From positions 1-64,000 of the forward strand of contig NZ_JBGSQX010000087.1 of the NCBI RefSeq assembly GCF_041737845.1: DNA of 64,000 nucleotides, given 5' to 3'. How positions within the stretch are numbered: position 1 is the stretch's first letter; each line of letters begins with the position of its first letter. Shown piece by piece: positions 27,494 to 35,587 of the stretch. Made by a program: the position numbers and the translations under genes. A model generated the notes under the pieces. That model was not told the origin of the DNA and searched no databases. It saw only the letters and a list, made by a program, of their open reading frames with translations. Source of the DNA: Desulfococcus sp041737845 (GTDB lineage Bacteria > Desulfobacterota > Desulfobacteria > Desulfobacterales > Desulfococcaceae).

Positions 27494-28093
27494 TCAGCGT
27501 TTCTGCATGTCGATCTGGGTCCGCTTTACGGCGGCGAGCATGGCGAACCCCGGAGAGAGCGCTTCGCGGCCGGAGTCCCTGGATACCGACCGCGCCACCT
27601 CCCGCGTCTTTCGATGCTGGGCCGCGGCCATCTCCTCGAAGGTCAGTGCGCCGGACTTGCAGACCTCGACACAGGCTGGGATTTGGCCCTTGCGCTGCCT
27701 TGCTGCGCAGTTGTCGCATTTGACGGCGACGGTCTTGCCCGGGGGCGCTTCCGCATCCTCATGGTAGCGGATGACGCCGAAGGGGCAGGCCATGGCGCAG
27801 GAGGCGCAGTTGATGCAGGTGTCGGGGTTGATGAGAACGGTGTTGGTTTCGGGAACCCGGAAGATGGCGCCGGGCAGGCAGGCCAGCATGCAGGGGGCGG
27901 GATCGCAGTGCCGGCACCGGTTGGGAAATCCCTCACCGTGCATGCCCGCGCTTACATGGACCCTGGGCTTGGGCAGGGGGCTTTCCCGCACGGCGGTGAT
28001 GAGGGTTTGGGTTTTGGAATGGGCGGTGGCGCAGGCGATCATGCATTGCATGCACCCGACGCAGCGCTCGGGGTGGACCACGACTTGCTTCAT
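27494..28093 (-). CDS. cooF: CooF-like 4Fe-4S electron-transfer protein
   Basis: 199 residues with four cysteine clusters: CVGCMQCMIAC, CRHCDPAPCMLAC, CINCASCAMAC and a final CDNC...ACVEVC. That is four [4Fe-4S] sites of the DMSO-reductase-subunit-B/CooF class. Electrons from CO oxidation would pass through it. ATG 28093 has a perfect GGAGGAG upstream. An in-frame extension to 28525 is antisense to the neighbouring gene and is not real. It sits 55 bases before cooS. Confidence 0.92.
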   Translation of the reverse strand: MKQVVVHPERCVGCMQCMIACATAHSKTQTLITAVRESPLPKPRVHVSAGMHGEGFPNRCRHCDPAPCMLACLPGAIFRVPETNTVLINPDTCINCASCAMACPFGVIRYHEDAEAPPGKTVAVKCDNCAARQRKGQIPACVEVCKSGALTFEEMAAAQHRKTREVARSVSRDSGREALSPGFAMLAAVKRTQIDMQKR

Positions 28094-28164
28094 ATCTCCT
28101 CCTTTGCCGGGAACAGGGTGCGGGGCAGTTGCCTTGCGGGCATTCGGCCCTGACGGCGGATCAA

Positions 28165-29397
28165 TCAGTTCAAAAGCTGCCGGTAATTGAAACCGGGGGT
28201 CAAGAGCCGTTTGCCGGGAACCTTGAGCGGTGTTTCGCTTTGGATCAGGGAGATCAGGGTGCCGCCCTGGTCGATGTCGTTCACCATGACCGTGCCCACC
28301 AGGCGGTCGCCGTCCAGGACCATCTTCCGATAGGTGTTTCGGTGATGATCCATGCGGGTTACGACCTCGAAGCCCAGGCTTTCCGGGGGATCGACCCAGC
28401 CGCCGGTCATGATGTCCATATCGAAGATGCGGATCACGTTCCGGCCGAGGCTGCCCTTGAGGGCCACGGGCCGGCCGGCCATGTTGGCCCCGGCGGCCCG
28501 GCCTTGGAGGACCGCCTCGGGCCATATGGCGTTGACCCAGCGGGTTTTCCTGGCGATATCGACGAATTCGGCTGCATCCCCCGCGGCGTAAATGCCGGGA
28601 GCGCTGGTCTCCATGTGTTCGTTCACCAGGACGCCCAGGTCCACCGCGATGCGGTCCCGGGGCACGAAGGAGAGGGCCGGCAGCACGCCCTTGCCGATCA
28701 CCACCATGTCGCAGGGCAGCTCCGAACCGTCGGAAAGGCGGGCGCCCTCGACCCGGCCCCTGCCGTAAAAAGCTGCGGCGGAGAGGCCCACCCGAACGTC
28801 GAGGCCTTTTCGGACCAGTTCGGCCAGGATCATCTCCCCGGCCGTCCGGTCCACCTGCATGGAGAGGGGATATTCGGAGCGGATGAGCTGCGTCACGCGG
28901 ATGCCGCGCCGCATGAGGCCATAGGCCGCCTTGAACCCCACCAGGCCGCCGCCCAGGACCAGGGCCGTTTTGACGGAAGGCAGCGCCTTCAGCATCCCCC
29001 GGACATGCTGTTCGGTCCGCATGTAAAATATGTGGTCGAGGTCGAGGCCGTCGGCCGCAATGGGTCGGGGATCGGCGCCGGAGGCGATGAGGAGCCTGTC
29101 GAAACGGATGTCGCCGCCATCCCCGGAAAGGCGGACGGTGCGACCTTCGACATCGATGTTTGCGACCCGGCGGCCCAGGACCGGGGTGATCCGGAATGCG
29201 TCGTAGAATCCGGCGTCCCGGATGGGAAGCTGTTCCGGAGAGACGGAGCCCTCCAGGACCATGCTGATCATGGGCCGGCAGTAGGGAGGAACGGCCTCAT
29301 CGCCGATGAGGGTGATGGAGCCCTCCGGATCGTGCCGGCGGATGGCCTCGGCGCCGTGAATGCCGGCGATGCCGTTGCCGATGATGACATATTCCAT
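28165..29397 (-). CDS. FAD-dependent NAD(P)-type oxidoreductase of CODH operon
   Basis: 410 residues of the pyridine-nucleotide-disulfide oxidoreductase fold. It has an N-terminal FAD motif GNGIAGIHGAEAI, a second nucleotide motif LGGGLVGFKAAYGL and a C-terminal FAD motif GIYAAGDAAEF. It lacks the CxxxxC redox disulfide, so it is of the NADH:rubredoxin/nitrite-reductase-large-subunit type. Oxidoreductases of this class often accompany cooF-cooS and are proposed to pass electrons from the ferredoxin to NAD(P)+ or rubredoxin. The gene lies 71 bases before cooF in the same operon. Confidence 0.88.
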   Translation of the reverse strand: MEYVIIGNGIAGIHGAEAIRRHDPEGSITLIGDEAVPPYCRPMISMVLEGSVSPEQLPIRDAGFYDAFRITPVLGRRVANIDVEGRTVRLSGDGGDIRFDRLLIASGADPRPIAADGLDLDHIFYMRTEQHVRGMLKALPSVKTALVLGGGLVGFKAAYGLMRRGIRVTQLIRSEYPLSMQVDRTAGEMILAELVRKGLDVRVGLSAAAFYGRGRVEGARLSDGSELPCDMVVIGKGVLPALSFVPRDRIAVDLGVLVNEHMETSAPGIYAAGDAAEFVDIARKTRWVNAIWPEAVLQGRAAGANMAGRPVALKGSLGRNVIRIFDMDIMTGGWVDPPESLGFEVVTRMDHHRNTYRKMVLDGDRLVGTVMVNDIDQGGTLISLIQSETPLKVPGKRLLTPGFNYRQLLN

Positions 29398-29431
29398 GCA
29401 AGCCTCCTCTCGGGAAGAAGCGGAGAAAACG

Positions 29432-31093
29432 TCACACGCCGGACGCTTTCAGGACCTCGGCCACCATGGCCTGGGCTTCGTCCTGGATCCGGCGCAGGTG
29501 ATCCGCCCCCTTGAAGCTTTCGGTGTAGATCTTGTAGATGTCTTCGGTGCCCGAGGGCCGCGCGGCGAACCATCCGTTTTCGGTGACGACCTTGAGCCCG
29601 CCGATGGACGCGCCGTTGCCCGAGGCATGGGTCAGCTTCTCCAGGATGGGCTCGCCGGCCAGGTGGTCGGCCCGGACCTGGTCCGGGGAGAGCTGTTTCA
29701 GCACCGCCTTCTGCTCGGGGGAGGCCTCCGCCTGGAGCCTTTCGTAAATCGGATCGCCGAAGGTTTCCACAAGGCCCCGGTAGTGCTCCGATGGGTCCCG
29801 CCCGGTCCGGGCCTGAATTTCCGCGGCCAGCAGGTTCAGGATGATGCCGTCCTTGTCCGTGGTCCAGACGGTGCCGTCCTTGCGCAGAAACGAGGCCCCG
29901 GCGCTCTCCTCTCCGCCGAATCCGTAAGTCCCGTCCACGAGGCCGTCCACGAACCACTTGAATCCCACCGGCACCTCGGACAGGCGCCGCCCCAGGGACC
30001 GGGCCACCCGGTCGATCATGGCGCTGCTGACCAGGGTCTTGCCGACGGCCGCATCGGGCCGCCAGCCGGGCCGGTTCCGGAAAAGATAGTCGATGGCCAC
30101 GGCAAGATAATGATTGGGGTTCATGAGCCCGCCGCTCCGGGTGACGATGCCGTGGCGGTCCGCATCCGGATCATTGCCGAAGGCGATGTCGTAGTCCGCC
30201 TTCATTTCGATGAGCCGGGCCATGGCGTATGGCGACGAGCAGTCCATCCGGATTTTGCCGTCCCGGTCGAGGGGCATGAACCGGAAGGTCGGGTCGACCG
30301 TCGTGTTGACCGGTTTGAGATCCAGCCCGTACCGCTCTGCGATCGGCTCCCAGAACCCCACCGCCGCGCCGCCCATGGGGTCTGCGCCGATCCGGATGCC
30401 CGCGTCGCGGATGGCGTCCATGTGGAGGATGTTTTCCAGGTCGTGCACGTACGGGGTGATGAAATCCCATTGGACGGTGGTCTCCGCCCGGAGGGCCTTT
30501 TCATAGGGGATGCGCCGGACATCTCGGTTTCCGTCCGCCATGAGGGCGTTGGCCCGCTTTTCGATCCAGGCGGTGACCCCGGTGTCGGCCGGACCGCCGT
30601 GGGGCGGATTGTACTTGAACCCGCCGTCTTCCGGCGGATTGTGGGAGGGCGTAATGACGATCCCGTCCGCGGGACGGTCGGGGTTGTGGCAGTTATGGGT
30701 CAGGATGGCGTGGGAGATGACGGGGGTGGGCGTGTATCCCATGCCCTGATGGACCATGACGCGGACCCCGTTGGCGGCCAGCACCTCCAGAGTGGTCATG
30801 TGGCTCGGCTCGGAAAGCGCATGGGTGTCCATCCCCAGAAACAGGGGGCCTGAGATCTTCTCCTGGTTGCGGTAATCGCAGATGGCCTGGGCCGTGGCGA
30901 GGATATGGGCCTCGTTGAAGCTGTTCCGAAGCGACGTTCCCCTGTGTCCCGAGGTGCCGAAGGCCACCTGCTGGGCGGGGTTGGCGGGGTCCGGCCGGCC
31001 CGTGTAGTAAAGGCTGACGAGCCTCGGGATATTGACGAGAAGTCCTTCCGGCGCGGGTTTTCCGGCAAGTTCATGGACAGCCATAACGTTCAT
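29432..31093 (-). CDS. pgm: phosphoglucomutase (alpha-D-glucose-specific)
   Basis: Interconverts glucose 1-phosphate and glucose 6-phosphate. It is 553 residues, close to the E. coli Pgm length. It shows the N-terminal FGTSGHRG motif, the phosphoserine motif ITPSHNPP, the metal loop GNDPDADRHG, a GFKWFVDGL region and the phosphate-binding RPSGTEDIYKIYTES. AAGGAGATG precedes the ATG. It is the first gene of the run that continues into the CO dehydrogenase genes (34 bases to the oxidoreductase). Confidence 0.95.
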   Translation of the reverse strand: MNVMAVHELAGKPAPEGLLVNIPRLVSLYYTGRPDPANPAQQVAFGTSGHRGTSLRNSFNEAHILATAQAICDYRNQEKISGPLFLGMDTHALSEPSHMTTLEVLAANGVRVMVHQGMGYTPTPVISHAILTHNCHNPDRPADGIVITPSHNPPEDGGFKYNPPHGGPADTGVTAWIEKRANALMADGNRDVRRIPYEKALRAETTVQWDFITPYVHDLENILHMDAIRDAGIRIGADPMGGAAVGFWEPIAERYGLDLKPVNTTVDPTFRFMPLDRDGKIRMDCSSPYAMARLIEMKADYDIAFGNDPDADRHGIVTRSGGLMNPNHYLAVAIDYLFRNRPGWRPDAAVGKTLVSSAMIDRVARSLGRRLSEVPVGFKWFVDGLVDGTYGFGGEESAGASFLRKDGTVWTTDKDGIILNLLAAEIQARTGRDPSEHYRGLVETFGDPIYERLQAEASPEQKAVLKQLSPDQVRADHLAGEPILEKLTHASGNGASIGGLKVVTENGWFAARPSGTEDIYKIYTESFKGADHLRRIQDEAQAMVAEVLKASGV

Positions 31094-31140
31094 CTCCTTT
31101 CAGAACCGGTGGGGTATGAACCGAGTGCTGCAGGCCTTTA

Positions 31141-31186
31141 AAACAAAACGAGGGAAATGAATCCTTGGATTCTGTTTCCCTCGTTA
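31141..31186 (-). terminator. intrinsic terminator for 31236-31559 gene
   Basis: An 11-bp outer stem AACGAGGGAAA/TTTCCCTCGTT encloses an inner GAATCC-TT-GGATTC stem. On the minus strand it is followed by TTTTGTTTT, giving a textbook rho-independent terminator about 50 bases after the 107-residue gene. Confidence 0.85.
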
Positions 31187-31235
31187 ATGATGTTTCTGCA
31201 CCGTGCGACAGGCGAATACTTCGTGTGGATCGATA

Positions 31236-31559
31236 TCAGCGCTGGGCCGAGCGCGGGGCCTTGCCCGCCAGGGGATTGTAAAGCTTCATGATGGCGAATT
31301 TCATCACGTCGATGGTCTTCATGTCCAAAACGATGTTGAAGAGCTTTTCCTCGGCTTCCGCCGGGAGAACGCATGCGTTGCTGGCGTCGAAATCCAGACC
31401 GGGAAAGCCCTTGACCAGTTTTTTCTGGTCTTTCTGGGTCATCGGCACCTGAACGGCCTTTTTGCCGGCAATGTCGACGACATTTCCCTGCAAGCCGGCG
31501 GCTTCGATCTTCTTAAGATGTTCATCTCCCAAAAAAACATTAACCAAATAGTCTGCCAT
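31236..31559 (-). CDS. conserved-looking hypothetical protein
   Basis: 107 residues, no signal peptide and no membrane segment. The sequence alternates hydrophobic and charged residues like a compact alpha/beta domain: MADYLVNVFLGDEHL at the start, then VPMTQKDQKKLVKGFPGLDFD, and a C-terminal helix KTIDVMKFAIMKLYNPL. GGGAGGAATG precedes the start and a strong terminator follows, so it is a single-gene transcript. I do not recognise the family. Confidence 0.7.
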   Translation of the reverse strand: MADYLVNVFLGDEHLKKIEAAGLQGNVVDIAGKKAVQVPMTQKDQKKLVKGFPGLDFDASNACVLPAEAEEKLFNIVLDMKTIDVMKFAIMKLYNPLAGKAPRSAQR

Positions 31560-31776
31560 TTACATTCCTCCCTGTTGTTCAGCCCAAAGTCCAATGCGTA
31601 AAGCAACACCTCTTTCCAGCAGCCATGATGTTTATTCGAGACAGCCCGGCATGTCAAGCACGGAATGCGAAACACGCAAAATCGGGCGGCTCCGCCCATC
31701 CTCGGGAAGCCTGCCGCGCCGCCGTCCGGGCATCCTTTTCCCAGGTGGTTTGGGATGCCTGGAAGGGGCCTTCATC

Positions 31777-32226
31777 TCATCCGATCACCGCCTGCGGCGA
31801 AGCCTGTTCGAGCAGAAGCTCCGACGTGCAGTTCGGGCAGCGCGTCGCCTTGATGGGAATGGCGGTGCAGCATTTGGGGCACTCCTTGGTCATCGGCTCG
31901 GCTTCGGGTTCTTTCTTCTTGAAACGGTTCACCTGCTTGATGAGCATGAATATCGCAAAGGCCACGATAACGAAATCCAGTACCGTGTTGATGAATGCGC
32001 CGTATTTGAGGGCGACCGCCTCTGCTTCGGCGGTCTTATCCTGGAGCGTGATCGCCAGATCGGAGAAGTCGACGCTGCCCAGCAGCATCCCGATGGGCGG
32101 CATGATGACGTCGTTCACGAGGGAATTGATGATCTTGCCGAACGAGGCGCCGATAATGATCCCAACGGCCATGTCGAGGACGTTGCCCCGCATGGCGAAT
32201 TCTTTGAATTCCTTAATAATTTGCAT
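31777..32226 (-). CDS. mscL: large-conductance mechanosensitive channel with C-terminal zinc ribbon
   Basis: 149 residues. The N-terminal helix and TM1 (IKEFKEFAMRGNVLDMAVGIIIGASFGKIINSLVNDVIMPP) match the MscL pore, and TM2 is DFVIVAFAIFMLIKQVN. It releases solutes during osmotic downshock. Beyond the usual C-terminal helix it carries CPKC...CPNC, a small zinc-ribbon-like tail also found in some other MscL proteins. AAGGAG precedes the start. Confidence 0.95.
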   Translation of the reverse strand: MQIIKEFKEFAMRGNVLDMAVGIIIGASFGKIINSLVNDVIMPPIGMLLGSVDFSDLAITLQDKTAEAEAVALKYGAFINTVLDFVIVAFAIFMLIKQVNRFKKKEPEAEPMTKECPKCCTAIPIKATRCPNCTSELLLEQASPQAVIG

Positions 32227-32742
32227 GATAGTTCTCCTTTTCGGTGAAATGTTTCAATGATCGCTGCGTTCCGGTTTCTGTCCTGCTGCAGCCTCTGGCT
32301 CACGCAGATCCGCGAATTCGTGATGCATAAGAATTGCGCGGACCTGCATTTTCGACAAACTACCTCTTTTATTCGCCGCTGCCAAGAAAAAATGGTACAG
32401 CCATCTTCTTCCCACTGGATGCCGAGGGCAGTCTGCCCGATCCCGGTTTCGCAAAGGCGGTTGGTCATATCATCCAGGCATCCAAACCGTAATCGCTGGC
32501 GGGTTCACGAATCTCGTCGGGTCGGGCGGCCGTAGGGGTATACAATTTATCCGATTCCCAGCGGGCGGGATTGTCACGAATGTATTGGCGAATATGGTTT
32601 AATTCCGTTTCGTTTCGGACGATATGTTCCCGATAATTGCGTTGCCAGACAGAAACCCCCGGGGTGCAGCGTTTGTTATTGATGCGCCGGGCCGAAAACG
32701 TTTTCATTTGCCGCACGATTTCCGACAACATGCGCCCCCCCC

Positions 32743-32768
32743 GTAGGGGCGGGTTCCAAACCCGCCCC
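32743..32768 (+). repeat. REP palindrome with GTAG foot (copy 1)
   Basis: A GTAG tetranucleotide overlaps a perfect 10-bp hairpin, GGGGCGGGTT (32746-32755)/AACCCGCCCC (32759-32768). The identical 26 bases occur inverted at 33013-33038. A GTAG foot before the hairpin is the known signature of REPs served by RAYT transposases. Confidence 0.8.
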
Positions 32769-32822
32769 GGGTTCCAAGCCCGCCCCGAATTCCAACCCCG
32801 CCCCGAATTCCAACCCCGCCCC
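32751..32822. repeat. four 18-bp tandem repeats in RAYT gene
   Basis: Units at 32751, 32769, 32787 and 32805; the first two are GGGTTCCAA(A/G)CCCGCCCC and the last two are identical GAATTCCAACCCCGCCCC. On the minus strand they encode GAGLEP/GAGLEF, so the REP arm has been amplified in frame. Confidence 0.85.
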
Positions 32823-33012
32823 GGTGATAACGACAATGAAATGGACATGATTTGGCATGACCACAAATTCGTCCAATTCAATCCCTGCAATGTGGTTTGG
32901 CAAATCCTCCCATGTGTTTTTGACAATTTTCCCATATTCATTCAGCACCATCTGGGATAGTTGGGCGTCAACGGATGGGGCGGGTTTGGGGGTTGGTGAT
33001 GGGCTCGGTAAC

Positions 33013-33038
33013 GGGGCGGGTTTGGAACCCGCCCCTAC
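33013..33038 (-). repeat. REP palindrome with GTAG foot (copy 2)
   Basis: Identical to 32743-32768 but in inverted orientation, so the two REPs enclose the middle of the RAYT gene as a facing pair (a BIME-like arrangement). Confidence 0.8.
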
Positions 33039-33303
33039 GGCAACCGCAACGGACCCGAACAGACATTGCCGATGGCGGCGAAATAGGCCCCGGCCCGGGG
33101 GCGGCCCAAACACGTTGTTATCCTGATAGTATCAACAGGGCATTCGGGCAATATTGCCTTGTCTCAATATCACGTGGTGTTCACGATGGAACCGCGTTCG
33201 GTAAAGAAGAAAAACCGGCGGCCTCTGAATCGATTGGTTTCCGATCCAAACCAGTTTAGGCCGCCCCTGTCAACCGAAAGCAGGGTAGAGCACTTCAGGT
33301 TCC

Positions 33304-35417
33304 ATTATCACCGATTTTCGCGAAGGGTTTAATCGTCAAAACCATATAAGATTTTATCCGTCACTCAAAGTTTAAGTTGAGATTTATGCCGTTTAACCAT
33401 GACAAACTTGACGGCATCCGATGCCATGGAACCGATCGTAAAATGGGGTTGTGAGCCCGCTTGGGAAATGTCACCGTCAGATCCTCTCCTTTGACCTTGA
33501 CGATGCCTTTACCGCGGACGAAGTTTCTGAAAATTTTTGGAGCGTCACAGTGCTCGAAGCCACGCAACTTGACTGCGAGCATGTTGTAGAGGGTGTCGGC
33601 GATCATGGTCATGATGACATCGAAGTGCACCTTTACCAGAATCGGCGATGACAGGGCATTGAGGTTGAAAAAGTCGACAGCCTCGGCGATGGCGTTTTCC
33701 ACGCGCCAACGTCGCGAATAATTGCCCACCAGCAACTCGACTGGTGTTTTGAAATCATTGGATATCAAGAATGCGGGCTTTTCGCGGCCGTTACCTCGAA
33801 TGATCACCTGGCGTAGGGAGCCGTCATATTTGTCAATGGAAATCGTGGATTCGTGGACCAGTGGATTGGGATATTTGCGTTTGGCATTCGGAATGAAAAT
33901 CTTGGTCCACGGTTGAAGGCCGGCGACATTTTCAACCAACTTTCGACCCCGGCGGCGAAGGGTGATAAAGCGAACCCCCTGGCGGTTAAGCTCCGACAGG
34001 TGCCCATACGAGGTGAAACGGGAGTCGAACACAAAGGTGGGCAGGAGCCCGCGGTTGACCTTCTTCCAATAGGTCAGAAAAGCGGTAACCTGCTCATCGG
34101 ATTCGTCACGATGGATATCGGCCGCGGTGTAGACAATGAGCTTCGAGCCGGCATCCTGGGCAAACAATGTTAACGCACCTTTCATAACCTTGTTGCGAGC
34201 ACCCGCCCAGTGATTTTCCAGGACCGACTCATCACCGAAGTGCGGGATGGTGTGAAAGTCCAGATTGATGACCGAATTGTCGTACAGCCCCAGCTTTTTG
34301 GCTTGTTGAACGAAGGATAGTTGAAGCTTTTGCAGATGCGCGTGATCCAGACTGTAAGAATAGGTGGACATTGCCGTGCACTTGGGCAGGACATTCAATC
34401 CTGCAAAAAGGCCCAATCCGGGATCGAAGGCGTGATCGGGCGCATGGGAGTGACGTTCGGTACCCAGCAGCTTCAACGCCAGAAAGGACAGCAGGTAATT
34501 GACGGCGCTGATGATCTTTGTGCCCGGAAGCCCGGCATTGCTGACAATTTTCTGGATATCCAGCTTCTGCATAAAGGGCGCAAAGATGAAAATTCCAGCC
34601 GCCGGACAATCAAACTGAGCCGATTGGATCTGGCTGATATCGATGGCAGCGGAGGCTTGCGGAATTTTAGCCCCCTTGACGGTCATGCCGATTGTGATTC
34701 GGGTGCGCCGCGGCAGTTTGGGGAAGCCTTCTTCGGCTAGAATCCGCTCGACGGTTCTCACCGACAGTTCAACCCCGTCTTCGGACAAAAGTTGAGCGAT
34801 CTCACCGGCTGAGAGCTTGAGTTGACGACACTGGCGTATTTTTTCGCGCACCTCCGCTGATACGCCCCGCCGTTTCGATTGTTGCTCGGGAACAGGTTCG
34901 GAAAAGTCTATTTTATCGTGGGTGAACTGGTGGCGAAGCAGATGGACATAGCCGACGGAGTACCCGAAGCGATCAGCGACGACTTTCGCGGGAAGCCGTT
35001 CGATAAAGGAGGCCCTCAAGGCTTCGTAGCGCCTTTGCCAGTCGTGTTTGGGGTGAAGGAAATATTTTTCATCGGCCATAATCCTTATATATTGTTTGGC
35101 GATTATATCTGTCAATATAAATTATTTAAAAAGATTGGTGCGTCTTGCCATAATAGGCAATGCTTCCAAGGATAAACGTTTTTAAATAGATATATCAATT
35201 TGTTATATAGATACCTGATTTTGTTGTGGACGGCGGCAAGCTGATGGCAAAAAATTTAAACTTCAGGGAAAGAGCAATCAAACCGTCAAACAACATAAGG
35301 AATATGAGCGATTGTGTGGCTGCTGAAAATATAACAATTTGATTTTATATTAATATTTACCGCTTCAATGTGCACAGGCTTTTATATTTGAAACTTCCGC
35401 GAAAATCGGTGATTATG
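33304..35417. mobile_element. insertion sequence with inverted ends, about 2.1 kb
   Basis: The left end reads CATTATCACCGATTTTCGCG from 33304. The right end, read inward on the other strand from 35417, is CATAATCACCGATTTTCGCG: 19 of 20 identical in inverted orientation. Between them lies one intact transposase gene and an AT-rich 300-base segment. I see no target-site duplication. It sits between a decayed RAYT gene and the methyltransferase gene. Confidence 0.75.
33361..35115 (-). CDS. DDE transposase (IS4-superfamily-like)
   Basis: 584 residues. Residues 25-130 hold two helix-turn-helix-like segments (VVADRFGYSVGYVHLLRHQF and LKLSAGEIAQLLSEDGVELS), suited to end binding. The catalytic part shows likely acidic residues in NLDFHTIPHFGD and FVFDSRFTSYGHL, and an IS4-type YREK region in NYSRRWRVENAIAEAVDFF. 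The frame is complete, so the element could still be active. The exact IS family needs an ISfinder comparison. Inverted ends lie 57 bases beyond the stop and about 300 bases before the start. Confidence 0.8.
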   Translation of the reverse strand: MTDIIAKQYIRIMADEKYFLHPKHDWQRRYEALRASFIERLPAKVVADRFGYSVGYVHLLRHQFTHDKIDFSEPVPEQQSKRRGVSAEVREKIRQCRQLKLSAGEIAQLLSEDGVELSVRTVERILAEEGFPKLPRRTRITIGMTVKGAKIPQASAAIDISQIQSAQFDCPAAGIFIFAPFMQKLDIQKIVSNAGLPGTKIISAVNYLLSFLALKLLGTERHSHAPDHAFDPGLGLFAGLNVLPKCTAMSTYSYSLDHAHLQKLQLSFVQQAKKLGLYDNSVINLDFHTIPHFGDESVLENHWAGARNKVMKGALTLFAQDAGSKLIVYTAADIHRDESDEQVTAFLTYWKKVNRGLLPTFVFDSRFTSYGHLSELNRQGVRFITLRRRGRKLVENVAGLQPWTKIFIPNAKRKYPNPLVHESTISIDKYDGSLRQVIIRGNGREKPAFLISNDFKTPVELLVGNYSRRWRVENAIAEAVDFFNLNALSSPILVKVHFDVIMTMIADTLYNMLAVKLRGFEHCDAPKIFRNFVRGKGIVKVKGEDLTVTFPKRAHNPILRSVPWHRMPSSLSWLNGINLNLNFE

Positions 35418-35587
35418 CCCGGACCTGCGGGCATCGGCCGACCTCCCGGCGCCGCGGGCCTTCAATTCGGGAAATATCCGATGGTTTGTATTGATTCTTC
35501 CGGGGGGTGACTTAATTTTATGTGGCCGTGAACGGTTTTCAGGATGTTTTCCCCCTTGAATCAGAATTTTGGACAAAGGAATCAGGC
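35116..35587. other. AT-rich IS end plus methyltransferase leader
   Basis: Up to 35417 this is the upstream part of the insertion sequence: AT-rich, with a small TTGCC-ATAATA-GGCAA inverted repeat at 35145-35160 near the transposase start, possibly its operator. The remaining 170 bases lead to the methyltransferase gene. No further ORF or RNA gene is supported. Confidence 0.4.

Larger units (their letters stand above)
32465..33113 (-). pseudogene. REP-associated tyrosine transposase (RAYT, IS200-like), frameshifted
   Basis: The two halves lie in different minus-strand frames. The upstream half (33113 down to about 32740) contains VLNEYGKIVKNTWEDLPNHI and ELDEFVVMPNHVHFIVVI, the Y1-transposase HUH-like histidine pair. 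The downstream half (to 32465) contains MLSEIVRQMKTFSARRIN, VSVWQRNYREHIVRNE (catalytic Tyr region) and IRQYIRDNPARWESD. They join at a run of eight C on the plus strand (32735-32742), where a one-base change would restore one frame. The N-terminus also looks broken: GAYF and RQCLFG fall in different frames. REP palindromes and four 18-bp repeats sit within it. Confidence 0.8.

Noticed and set aside
28094..28525. N-terminal extension of the CooF-like gene
   Set aside because: It is antisense to the FAD oxidoreductase, and ATG 28093 has a perfect ribosome site.
32751..32822. Possible CRISPR-like array
   Set aside because: Units are adjacent with no spacers. They are tandem repeats derived from the REP.
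33186..33332. 48-codon plus-strand ORF running into the IS left end
   Set aside because: No ribosome site, no family, and its end is formed by the IS inverted repeat.
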